From positions 41,184,911 through 41,248,910 of the forward strand of contig NC_090942.1 in the NCBI RefSeq assembly GCF_040807025.1: a stretch of DNA of 64,000 nt, written 5' to 3'. The first letter of the stretch is position 1; every line of letters starts with the position of its first letter. A model generated the notes under the pieces. It did not search any database and had not been told where the DNA came from. It saw nothing but the letters and a program-made list of their open reading frames with translations. Positions 42,001 to 48,200 of the stretch are shown here, piece by piece. This stretch comes from Struthio camelus. Taxonomy: Eukaryota; Chordata; Aves; Struthioniformes; Struthionidae. Position numbers and translations under genes: made by a program.

Positions 42001-43384
42001 TGAAAGACACTGCTGTTTCTGGACATGGATAATCAGAAACCCTTCTGGAAGAGGAAAATTCCAAAAAAATTGAAATAGATTACACGTGCTTGTTTAACAA
42101 AGTAGCAAATTCTTTATGATTTAAAATACAACAGCAAATAAATCTCTCTTCCATTTTCTAAGTGGTGAACTTTTCATGAACTTTCCATGTGTTGATCCTA
42201 TTAAAAAACCCCTACAACCCAAATGAAGCAAGTGCTAGTTCATGGTAATGTAAAAAGTGAGAATGCAAAAAGCAAACTATGATTGGTAAAGGTCACCTTG
42301 ACCTTCACTATATATAAAAAGGAAAAAACAAAAGAACTGAATAAAAAGAAAGCTAAGAACTATTGACTTTAAGTCCATTTCTGAAAAACCCATTTCCCCT
42401 GCTTGAAAGCATACAGAGATCGACAAGAGCTCTGTCTTTTTTTAGTTTTATGACACAGTCCTTTTACAATATAATTCACTGCCTGGAAATTGTTTTATTA
42501 AAACTCATAGTATTTGTGAAGAAAACACATAAGAGGACATTCCTAAATTTGGGTGCCTTTCAGTGTCTGTGCTTTTACAAGACTGGAGGCTCTTTACTGA
42601 TAGGAAGTACACCTATCTTACTGGATTTACTCCAATGTCCCTAGCTGTTAGTTTTGGGACCATCCTAATTCATACCAGACTAATTCTTTGTGCCACCACA
42701 CTTAAACATTTACATGAAACACTAACATGAACATAACGAGAGCTCATTCACCAAAAAAAGCCAACATTACCAGTGTAAAACACGTACTTGTTAAAGAACA
42801 CAGAATCACATATTTCACATGCAGCCTCACAGCCCCCTTTTTTTAAGCTTTTCTTGTTTTATAATTCACTTACTCTATCATTTCCAGCCTCATTAGCTAC
42901 AAAGTGCTTAAAAAAAAACTTATGTACTTTCCTTGGTTTAATTCCTCCCCCCCCAGCTTTTACAGAACTGGGCTCTTTCATACTAGGTGCTACAGAAAGC
43001 TCCTGACTCTGGAAATTTCACAGAATAGGAACAAAAAATAGGAATCTCCCCTTCGAAGAGCTTGTCCCAAACCTTAGCTCCTGGATTGTCTAGCAGGAGA
43101 TCATCTTAAGAAAAAAAAGAGGTATATCTAGCATATAAGGAGACAGTTTATTTTCCTGTGGAAAGAAATCTAAACAGAACTGGCTATGTCGGCCCTGCCC
43201 CCCGTTCCTCTTGTATAAACTCAATCAAAGAAGAGACTCAGTTTTTGTAAGCCACCCGCCCCCCTGGAGGCAGAGGGGGGGTGGCAGAGAGTATAATACA
43301 ACAGCGGAGAAGTGGGGAGAAGCACTTACCTGAGATTGCCAAAGCAAGACAGGTAAAAACCAGGACGTGAAATAAGGAATCCAT
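1..43384 (-). CDS. PTPRB: PTPRB (VE-PTP), 5' part of gene: two alternative N-termini plus FN3 domains 1-14
   Basis: This is the gene-level entry; exons are listed separately. PTPRB is a single-pass receptor tyrosine phosphatase of endothelium that acts on TIE2, VE-cadherin and VEGFR2 signalling (family knowledge). The window shows a signal peptide beginning MLSYGAGFAVWVALALAQ and 14 FN3 domains whose order and junction residues (DPLPP, VPSPV, APAEV, FPQKV, APEPV, VPAQV and so on) follow human PTPRB. The short form has 3,805 coding bases here, about 1,268 residues. The last FN3 domains, membrane segment and catalytic domain are off the low-coordinate end. Three exons between 30.8 and 43.4 kb give an alternative N-terminus with compatible phases. 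From memory, human PTPRB has a long isoform with roughly 218 extra N-terminal residues; here the exchange adds 211. Identity is very secure. The long form rests on splice phase and that comparison. Confidence 0.95.
281..544 (-). CDS. PTPRB: PTPRB exon 15: FN3 domain 14
   Basis: The exon is 264 bases, phase 1-1, with acceptor CTTTCAG| and donor ACAG|GTAAAG. It starts VPAPVVGLKASNRNMTDS, contains LWFTWDPAAGDVDFYELNLY and ends LVPGRKYTLVVVTHSGDL (about residues 1181-1268). Sequons NMT and NGT. The next human repeat begins APSPPSL; no matching exon is found in positions 1-280, so the gene continues outside the window. Confidence 0.95.
1384..1647 (-). CDS. PTPRB: PTPRB exon 14: FN3 domain 13, with a GC splice donor
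   Basis: The exon is 264 bases, phase 1-1, with acceptor TTTCCAG|. It starts VPAAVTNLKVTESTTGQL and ends LRQGRMYRMVIVTHSGDL (about residues 1093-1180). The donor at 1383-1382 is GC (ACAG|GCAAGA) instead of GT. The exon end is fixed by homology (GRT then V-P) and by frame: the nearest downstream GT donor (A|GTGAGC at 1340) would add 43 bases and break the frame. Sequon NES. Confidence 0.93.
2279..2548 (-). CDS. PTPRB: PTPRB exon 13: FN3 domain 12
   Basis: The exon is 270 bases, phase 1-1, with acceptor TGCTTCCAG| and donor ACAG|GTAATT. It starts (I)PASVQELFADHAYSSHS, contains GVAERYDILLLNEQGVLL and ends LLAGKKYKIQVLTVSGG (about residues 1003-1092). It is among the most conserved repeats (AYSS, GVAERYDILLL). 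Sequon NKS. Confidence 0.95.
3497..3760 (-). CDS. PTPRB: PTPRB exon 12: FN3 domain 11
   Basis: The exon is 264 bases, phase 1-1, with acceptor CCTTCCAG| and donor ACAA|GTACGT. It starts VPSAVRNIHVSHNG, contains VSWTPGGGDVDSYTVTIF and ends LEAGEQYRVVVQSNSG (about residues 915-1002). The final A with TT of the next exon codes Ile. No sequon seen. Confidence 0.95.
4120..4240 (-). repeat. MIR/L2-like ancient fragment
   Basis: Plus-strand words caaacagaggaagaaaataa, cttaagcgatttagccagag and atcctaagtaaacaactgg resemble the antisense MIR core (GAGGAAACTGAGG, TTAAGTGACTTGCCCAAGG). The match is short and weak. Confidence 0.35.
4499..4762 (-). CDS. PTPRB: PTPRB exon 11: FN3 domain 10
   Basis: The exon is 264 bases, phase 1-1, with acceptor CTCCTCAG| and donor ACAG|GTAAGA. 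It starts PESVKELTLSNRSTEDLQV, contains DKYEIQLLFNDMKIFPP and ends LTPGRLYKILVLTISGD (about residues 827-914). The YEIQLLFNDMK stretch is the same as in human. Sequon NRS. Confidence 0.95.
5757..6020 (-). CDS. PTPRB: PTPRB exon 10: FN3 domain 9
   Basis: The exon is 264 bases, phase 1-1, with acceptor CCTTTCAG| and strong donor ACAA|GTAAGT. It starts (V)PSSVQGLTVSNSARSDY and ends LVPGRQYSVTVSTRSGKY (about residues 739-826). The final A gives a split Met codon at the junction (human has Ile). It has no N-glycosylation sequon, unlike most neighbours. Confidence 0.95.
7099..7362 (-). CDS. PTPRB: PTPRB exon 9: FN3 domain 8
   Basis: The exon is 264 bases, phase 1-1, with acceptor TTGCACAG| and donor ACAG|GTAAAG. 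It starts VPSSVTGVTVNNSGRSDY, contains SVSWLPASGDVDSYLVTLSH and ends LTPGTLYNVMITTKSGKY (about residues 651-738). Sequons NNS and NYS. It is paralogous to the next exon: both have the S-G/A-R-S-D-Y-L motif and end in RSGKY/KSGKY. Confidence 0.95.
8500..8640 (-). repeat. MIR-like ancient SINE fragment
   Basis: The plus strand reads tgaggtcacacaggaggtgt, then ggctgaaacccctgtatttc, then ccagtggcttaactgcaaga. This resembles the antisense MIR stretch with AGGTCACACAGC, a passage like GATTCGAACCCAGGTCT, and CTTAACCACTA. It lies just beyond the exon 8 donor. Confidence 0.5.
8688..8954 (-). CDS. PTPRB: PTPRB exon 8: FN3 domain 7
   Basis: The exon is 267 bases, phase 1-1, with acceptor GCATTGCAG| and donor ACAG|GTAAGC. 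It starts VPAQVTGLIVESQGS, contains LFTNWTRALGDVDSYQVLLI and ends LKPGGLYSVVVTTISGG (about residues 562-650). Sequons NWT and NET. It is close to the human VPAQVTDLHVANQG repeat. Confidence 0.95.
10861..11121 (-). CDS. PTPRB: PTPRB exon 7: FN3 domain 6
   Basis: The exon is 261 bases, phase 1-1, with acceptor CTTCTGCAG|. It starts APEPVLQLRVKHANES, one of the stretches most similar to human, and ends FTDLVPGRKYTATVTTISG (about residues 475-561). Sequons NES and NWT. The donor ACAG|GTGCCA is the weakest in the gene here (+4 to +6 CCA), with no better GT nearby. Confidence 0.95.
12933..13202 (-). CDS. PTPRB: PTPRB exon 6: FN3 domain 5
   Basis: The exon is 270 bases, phase 1-1. It starts (F)PQKVSELSASGGG, contains VNWLPPAGDWERYRLLLWNH and ends GLIPGRQYNVELIVESGNL (about residues 385-474). 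It matches human FPDKVANL...SPPAGDWEQYRILLFN. Sequons NHS and NTT. It is more GC-rich than neighbouring exons. The donor G|GTCAGC is weak because +3 is C. Confidence 0.94.
14897..14924. repeat. Compound (TC)n-(CA)n microsatellite
   Basis: TC units are followed directly by about seven CA units, within the intron between exons 5 and 6. Confidence 0.85.
15669..15932 (-). CDS. PTPRB: PTPRB exon 5: FN3 domain 4
   Basis: The exon is 264 bases, phase 1-1, with acceptor CTTTTAG| and strong donor ACAT|GTAAGT. It starts APAEVLDLTVTNDDS, contains LKVKWRRPPGSLSFYNITLF and ends LTPGRLYQVTARTISGEL (about residues 297-384). The terminal T makes the split codon Phe, giving GRT-F-P as in human. One sequon, NIT. 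Confidence 0.95.
17389..17646 (-). CDS. PTPRB: PTPRB exon 4: FN3 domain 3
   Basis: The exon is 258 bases, phase 1-1, with acceptor TTCCAACAG| after a poly-T tract and donor ACAG|GTATGA. It starts VPSPVKNIQVSVKTDT, contains ASWSPGTGHVDRYRLVLLD and ends in GLTAGHLYNLSVISQAAGL (about residues 211-296). It matches the human VPSPVKDIGIS repeat. One sequon, NLS. Confidence 0.95.
18006..18284 (-). CDS. PTPRB: PTPRB exon 3: FN3 domain 2
   Basis: The exon is 279 bases, phase 1 at both ends, with acceptor TTACAG| and donor CTG|GTAGGA. It encodes DPLPPPRFEINKEKTT at the start, VWWDPSPGKVDLY in the B-C region and LIPGNKYNIVLNAVAG near the end (about residues 118-210). It is nearly collinear with human DPLPPARF...EKTTSTSLHVWW. 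One sequon, NKS, is visible. The 6.7-kb intron separating it from exon 2 is the largest in the short form here. Confidence 0.95.
18512..18540. repeat. Short CA-rich microsatellite
   Basis: This tract of CA units with CG interruptions lies in PTPRB intron 2, about 230 bases upstream of exon 3. Confidence 0.85.
21030..21175 (+). repeat. MIR-like ancient SINE fragment
   Basis: A diverged order of MIR-type words (caaatcacttagtttttcct, ttttcataaaacagcaacc, attacctagttcacaagg, attaagtaaag) runs in plus orientation. This is the middle part of the element only. Confidence 0.45.
24534..24571. repeat. (CA)n microsatellite with GCAC interruptions
   Basis: Uninterrupted CA units run to about 24,554 and then alternate with CG steps. 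It lies near the 3' end of PTPRB intron 2 on the plus map, close to the CpG island. Confidence 0.9.
24998..25295 (-). CDS. PTPRB: PTPRB exon 2: FN3 domain 1 (cysteine-containing)
   Basis: The exon is 298 bases, with acceptor CTCCCGCAG|GCC in phase 0 and donor CACAG|GTAAGG in phase 1 (residues about 19-117). Four cysteines (AAGC, APAC, AAAC, GGAC) match four in the equivalent human domain. Sequons NVT, NFS and NLS are present. The core LAAGTLYRLRIQPLSGEEA matches the FN3 E-G strand pattern. Between cysteines 3 and 4 is a Gly/His-rich insert (GRGHGHGGDG) longer than the human loop. It receives either exon 1 or the 30.8-kb stalk exon. Confidence 0.92.
25418..25471 (-). CDS. PTPRB: PTPRB short form, coding exon 1: canonical signal peptide
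   Basis: The exon has 18 codons, MLSYGAGFAVWVALALAQ, followed by donor CAG|GTGAGC in phase 0. It differs only modestly from the human start (MLSHGAGLALWITLSLLQ, from memory). The hydrophobic stretch GFAVWVALALA is the signal-peptide core. It lies inside the CpG island, and its intron is only 122 bases. It would be skipped or absent in transcripts starting at 43 kb. Confidence 0.93.
25727..25807. repeat. GGC/GGA trinucleotide-rich tract in PTPRB 5' region
   Basis: The plus strand carries repeated GGC and GGA triplets, including six or seven successive CGG units around 25,755-25,775. On the PTPRB sense strand this is CCG/TCC-rich. It lies about 260-340 bases upstream of the short-form start codon, so it may fall in the 5' UTR or core promoter. 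Confidence 0.8.
25951..25990. repeat. 15-bp GC-rich tandem repeat
   Basis: The unit cgctgcgggaccggc occurs twice in tandem, with a partial third copy (cgctgcg). It lies immediately beyond the 16-G run in the PTPRB CpG island. Confidence 0.8.
26601..30823 (-). other. PTPRB: Intron of the long PTPRB form, upstream of the CpG island
   Basis: This is non-coding sequence between the CpG island and the stalk exon. It is intronic for the long form and upstream flank for the short form. A run of 10 G occurs near 27,087-27,096, and a MIR-like fragment near 29.1 kb. No exon-like frame with flanking splice sites was recognised. Confidence 0.6.
29020..29230 (-). repeat. MIR/L2-like ancient fragment
   Basis: Words such as cagcacttagtactg, taatcttctaaacatcctt, acagggaactgaaagatg and aagctgacatgattattc follow the antisense MIR order, with high divergence. 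Confidence 0.4.
30824..31062 (-). CDS. PTPRB: PTPRB long form, coding exon 3: Ser/Thr-rich stalk
   Basis: The exon is 239 bases, entering in phase 1 (acceptor GTCTTAG|) and leaving in phase 0 (GAG|GTAAGG). It encodes about 80 residues beginning DLQDAETSVWSTIS and ending TLQYSSSTEE. The segment is rich in Ser and Thr, lacks Cys, and has one NVT sequon, so it looks like an extended, possibly O-glycosylated linker. The phase 0 end fits only PTPRB exon 2 (starting GCC GGG), not the phase 1 FN3 exons further on. That is the main argument that 30.8-43.4 kb belongs to PTPRB. No known domain is recognised. Confidence 0.75.
31063..41651 (-). other. PTPRB: Long-form PTPRB intron (10.6 kb) between stalk and CysR exons
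   Basis: This is AT-rich sequence in which I recognise no exon on either strand. Short A/T runs are scattered. A segment at about 34,740-35,150 and a short piece near 33,010-33,035 contain gtgcctaa-type words typical of old amniote interspersed repeats, too weak to name a family. The longest open frame here (33,120-33,530, plus strand) looks accidental. Confidence 0.6.
41652..42044 (-). CDS. PTPRB: PTPRB long form, coding exon 2: CysR / R-type lectin-like beta-trefoil domain
   Basis: The exon is 393 bases, with acceptor CTCTTCCAG| and donor G|GTGAGC, phase 1 at both ends. It encodes about 131 residues from EGFLIIHVQKQQC to NLCSKQ. Six cysteines fall in the contexts QQC-L, EKC-N, GQC-L, VDC, WTC and NLC-S, the same six-cysteine layout as the N-terminal cysteine-rich domain of mannose receptor family proteins (MRC1, MRC2, LY75, PLA2R1). 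There are three QxW-like repeats (QQWRW, VRWTC, HSWMQL), as expected of a ricin-type beta-trefoil. Sequons NMT and NSS are visible. The fold is inferred from this pattern. Whether it binds a sugar or another ligand is unknown. Confidence 0.8.
42045..43329 (-). other. PTPRB: Long-form PTPRB intron 1
   Basis: This is a 1.3-kb intron between the alternative signal exon and the CysR exon, with consensus GT and AG ends (GTAAGT and CTCTTCCAG). I see nothing else in it beyond A/T-rich runs and a short G-rich tract near 43,270. Confidence 0.7.
43330..43384 (-). CDS. PTPRB: PTPRB long form, coding exon 1: alternative signal peptide
   Basis: The exon has 18 codons plus one base, encoding MDSLFHVLVFTCLALAIS, a short hydrophobic signal peptide. 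It ends at a consensus donor (G|GTAAGT) in phase 1. The leftover G joins AA of the next exon to give Glu, so mature protein probably starts near GEGFLII. The ATG at 43,384 is chosen because it has A at -3 and G at +4 and is the only in-frame ATG; the frame stays open upstream without another one. Two weaker upstream ATGs are out of frame (see findings). It could in principle be the first exon of a separate gene, but the phases link it to PTPRB. Confidence 0.8.
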
Positions 43385-44150
43385 TTTCCATCTAGCAACT
43401 CCCCATGCTTCTCTTAAAAAAAAACACCTCAGATAAGTGAAGCGAAGGCTAGGAAGGAAATGTGCCTTCACAGGGGGAAAAAGTCAGTGACGAGCACTTC
43501 CTTCTATTCAATTGTTTTGGGGAGTTTTACACCACTTTGTCCTTTCATATGATTCTTCAGAATTTACTAGTTCCTTTATTTTGGAAAAATACAAGCAAAA
43601 GAGAGAGAGGTTTTCAAACACCCAGCTCACTAAAAAACAATGATTCAACATTTGTATAATTTACTGGACTAAAAGTCTAAAGAAAAGGGATTGTAATTCT
43701 GTGTAATTGCTTGTCTGTGAAGTACGGCGAGTCTGCAGGTGATCTGGGTTGTGCTGAGTAAGTACATACTGTGTTATCCAGGGAATACACACACACATTT
43801 CTGTAATTACACGTAATCAAGCAAAATCTCAATATTGATCTTCTAACTCCACAAGTTCTAAAAACCAAGTAGAGAGGGGGAGAAGAAGGGGAAGAGGAGG
43901 AGGCAAAGCTCTGAGACTGTACCAGGTCTTAGATAAACTCCCCCTGAGGGATCAAGTCATGTTGACTTTGCCTTCCCATCAGGTGATCCGCTCTGCTCAG
44001 TGTCAGTGGGAGTTTGTTGATGTCCTCTGCAGTGGCTCTCCAATGGTGTGAAGCCATGATGGAGCTTCCCAAATTGTACTGGGCTATGCCTGCTTACGGG
44101 GGTACAAGAGTGTGTGGTGCATTAACTACCCTAGGAAAAAAATACCGACT
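43385..44150 (-). promoter_or_regulatory. PTPRB: Predicted promoter / 5' UTR of the long PTPRB form
   Basis: This is the space between the alternative PTPRB start codon and the predicted PTPRR 3' end. It is not GC-rich and not a CpG island. Candidate sites are a GATA-type motif (AGATAAG on plus, 43,431-43,437), ETS-type cores (ACTTCCT on plus at 43,496-43,502, AGGAAGGAAA at 43,451-43,460), and CA repeats near 43,789-43,798. ETS and GATA factors drive many endothelial genes, which fits PTPRB, but such short motifs are common by chance. No TATA box is evident and the start site is unknown. Confidence 0.45.
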
Positions 44151-44159
44151 TCAATAAAT

Positions 44160-45293
44160 ATTTTATATCAAGTGTAATTTATTAGCAGTATGAAGCAAAG
44201 TCAACATCACTGCATTAAAAACTCATTATACCCTGTGAACAGACCTCCCAGTGCTTGCTGTTAGTCATAATGCCAACTTCATATTTCTCTTAAGGAACAA
44301 ATTCTTACTGAATGGTAAAGGGACACTCATAGCAGCATTTTCCTTTTTGTTTAACCTATCATGGAACAGTTCATATCACTAGAGATATCCATCTCCGTCC
44401 AAAGAGGCAGAGCAGTTAAACAATATAAGCAAAAAATCCCCTATTAATAAAAGACAGACAAATATTTAAAATCCTTACCATTTAATATATGCTACAAAGT
44501 TTCTTTTAAAAGTAAAATGACTTACACAATTTACAAATACACTGGATTAGGGTCTGTAGCAGAAGCATCTTCTAAGATAATCAACAGTATAGGGTAAATA
44601 CATATACACTGAAAAACAGACATTGTGCTCTGTAACTGCTCTGTAAGACCTACAGTAAATATACATTTAATAGTTAATAGTATGAAGAACATATATTTCC
44701 ATATAAAATATTAACTGCTTTTGAATATTTTCAAAAACAAGACTTTTACTTTTTTTTCTCATCTTCTTTATCTTTTTTAATTCATAATTGAACACTTGCA
44801 ATTTTAGCAGCAAGAATATTATGTGGCCAAGAAACAAGCCTACCACATAATCTGTAATAGCACTTTACAGTACAGTTGACAGTCCATTCACAAGACAGAG
44901 TTTGCAAACGTTAAAGCATTTATACACTTGATAAACATTTCTTCTTTAGAAGTTCCAATGTCCATCTGACCGCAGCAGTAGCACATACATACATTCCATA
45001 TGGCGGATATCAGTGTTACAGAATTAAACCCACTTTTAGAGATATATGTGAAATCCATGTGTAGTTTCAGTACAGTACCTTCTTTATAAATCATTTTGGG
45101 AAGCTCACAATACATTCATTTACAGTAAGGGTCCAGCAATCTTTATACTATTTTGCCAAACTGTCCACAATCCTTTCAGAAGCTGGCTTCAAAGCCTCTC
45201 TTCCCACTGCAGTAAACTCCTTGAAGAAGCTGCTGGTAGGTAATGAAACAAATTACCTAAAGAGACTGACATTCTGTTTTACCCTCCTAGACT
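44160..45293 (-). other. PTPRR: PTPRR 3' UTR (predicted)
   Basis: This is AT-rich sequence directly after the stop codon, in the same exon. The first AATAAA I find on the minus strand downstream of the stop is at 44,183-44,178, which gives a 3' UTR of about 1.1 kb ending near 44,150-44,165. Several runs of T and A around 44.4-44.8 kb look like AU-rich UTR sequence. A distal signal further on cannot be excluded. Confidence 0.5.
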
Positions 45294-48200
45294 TCACTGG
45301 ACAGCTTCTGCAGAAAGTCTGCTTTCATACAGACTTAGTGCATGGTGCACAAATTCATACTGTTCGCTGGTCTGAACCATTCCACCCCTGAAAAGGAAAC
45401 ATAATAGAATGAAATCTTGTTTTCTAAGAATGCAACAACCTCCAACCACTGCCAACTCAGTCACCATCAGATAACTCAAGGCCTTTTCTCAATTTTTGCC
45501 TTAGTTTGCTTGAGTAAATGAGAGATTTACCTGAGCAGATATGCTTTCTTCAAAACTTATGCTATCTAGCATATGCATAACATGAACTATCATTCCTGGC
45601 TCCGTTAGCATAAGAACTAGGCAGAAAAACATCTGGCATCTACATCGTTAAAACCAACTTTTCAAATTCAACATAGTAAATTTTGCTCAGCCACTTGGGC
45701 ACGGAGGGACAGATGCATGGAATTAGCATTACTACCGATGGGGCAAGGCAGTATTCAGAATCTGGCCGTTCATTCTTGTCCTTTACTAAAAATGTAACCT
45801 TTGGTGACCCTCAGATCGCATGTACAGAGAACAGCTTTTCCTGTCCTCTTTCTAACGCCTACAATGCATCCTGTCTGAACAGCAGCCACCTAAGAAATTT
45901 TACAGCAATGACTCATTTCACACCAACAATATAAGAGTTTAACTTGACCATAAAAAGGATTAGTTACAGCTAATTTGGATTAGAGGCCTACATTTAATAC
46001 ATCACTTTTTTGGGTCAAATTATGAGGATGAAGTCCCACATCTCCACTGCCAATTGCAGTGTGGTAGAAAGGGGATGATGATCTATAGGAATGGGAGCTT
46101 AGATGGAGCAATATGTAGTAGGAGTGGTAGCTTTCAGCTCTGAAATTAACCTGAGACTCTTTCTGACAGTACTTGAATCCTTCGGGTCTCATTCCTCATG
46201 TAGTGAGGGCTAAGGTTTACTTAATGCTATTTTTACTATCTCATCTCTCAGGGTTTTAAAAGCAACCTGCTCTGCCTCCGAGGAACAACCCCTCAGTCCA
46301 TCCTCAGCTTACTATGGAGCAGCTAGCTAGCTTTTTGGGGATGAGAGAGTAAATAGCTTTAGCGGGAAGGATGATATTAGGATGTACATTGTATCTGACT
46401 TCAGCCTACACTTCCTGAAGCACTGGAAGTCAGTGAAGGCTTTGGATCCTGAGCACTGGAGAAGCTAGACATCCCACAGGAGAATGTTTGACAGACCCCC
46501 ATGTCATCACTTCAGACACAACAGCAACAAAAGGGTCTACTGACATACAGAGCTGGGAGAAAAATGCCTCAACAAATATTATTTTCTGTTTAGCATTAGA
46601 GAAGCTGATCTGCCATGATGTTTCTTCTGTTTTCCTCAGTGCTACCGGATGGTCAAATGGTAGCAAAAACATAGCTAAAATAACATTTATTTCTATAAGC
46701 AAGTGACCAGCTGTCTCTGATCCTCCAGTGAGCTCAGGCAACTCTAAAACACCTTTTAATAACTGCCTGCTCAATATGGTCTCTCATTCCTAGGAATTAA
46801 ATCACAGGTCCAGAAATGGCCCTATCTGTTGCAAAATGCAGTAGCCTCTTTGCTTTGTCAGCAAAGACATCAACAAGTTCATGACTCCTGGCTGCCTGCT
46901 GCCTTTCAGGAGCTCTCCTCTGCACCTGTCTCCTGCCCTGGAGATCCAGTAAGAGCCTGAAAGGCGAAGGGAGGGCTTTGCTCTGGTCCTCTGTGCTGCC
47001 TGGCCTTCTTCCTTCCTCCCACTGCTGAGTCCTGCCCTGCCCAACCAACCCCTTTGCACCAAGTTTCGCTCCCTGTCTCCCCCATGAACCTTCTTCCTAA
47101 GGGAGTGCATTTCCCAATTTGACATCCGCTGTCTAAAAGGGATGGAGGAAGGGAATGTATCCAGGGAGAAGCATGTGGGAGGAAAGGCAGATTAAAACAA
47201 GTTTGAGATCTGCCATGCTAGTCTGTTGGGGTGGTGACCCCTGCTCCTGCCTCTTTTACAATAATCCAGGTCTCAGAGAATAGTACACTTCCACTGGAGC
47301 ATAAGGAGAGGCTGCAACCAAATTCATCTCCAGACCTGGCCCTAGGCCATGTAACTCACTCCTGAAGCAGACAAAGTGGTCTCCCAAACAAATGCTCAAA
47401 AACTCAAAAGACTTCTACTTTCTGGGAAGAAAGAAAGACAAATTGCTGTTGTTATTACCCTTTGGAAATATTTAGGACTCATTGAGATACTACAGGTTAG
47501 GTTCTCTGCAAATATTCAGCTAGCATAAACTTTGCATGTACACATTATCTGCAAAAAAAGGTATGAAATTTCCATATTAAGCTATGATTCAAAAATACCA
47601 CAATGAGTAATTCCTGGATTTGCAGATTTTTCATTGAGGATCTCTACCAGTGATGTGTATATAAAGGCCTATCCATATAAATCACGTGTGGGATTTATTT
47701 TCTCTTTATGGGTGTCCTATGGAGCCACATCAGAACTCAGATCTTGACATCTTGGAACATAAAGGAAGGTATGCCTGTATTATCTTTCATTAGTTCTGTT
47801 GTTAGCATTTGTTTTCACAAAAAGATGAGTCAGAAATTCAATGTGGGTTTTTTTTTTTTTTTGCTCTTAGTCGCCATAATGGTAAAGTTGTCAATATATC
47901 TAGACTGAGAACACGACAAAATCATTTTTTTCAAAATCCATATTGTTTCAATATTTCAAACAGAAATATAAAAACGAACATTTTGCAGCTCTGTTCCTTG
48001 ACTCCAGGTTTAGGTTGGATGCAGAGTTGGATGCTCCGCTGACTCTGTCTGTTTTAACCTCGGAGGTGCACAAGTGCTGCAGAGAATCCCCAGGAAGCTG
48101 TATATAAGCCTGGTGGGGGCCGAGTCCAGCCTTACTGCATTTACCCTCTGCGAGGAAGCATAACTGAGACGTTAGGCTGCCTTTGAATCCTGCGCTGGCA

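Noticed and set aside
30824..43384. The CysR exon group as an independent gene between PTPRR and PTPRB
   Set aside because: No stop codon or final exon is found for it. Its stalk exon ends in phase 0 at a good donor, which fits PTPRB exon 2 exactly, and the added length is close to that of the human long isoform.
43330..43471. Longer N-terminal extension of the long-form signal exon, starting at 43,471
   Set aside because: The frame is open there but the codon is GTG, not ATG. The ATG at 43,384 has good context and gives a clean signal peptide.
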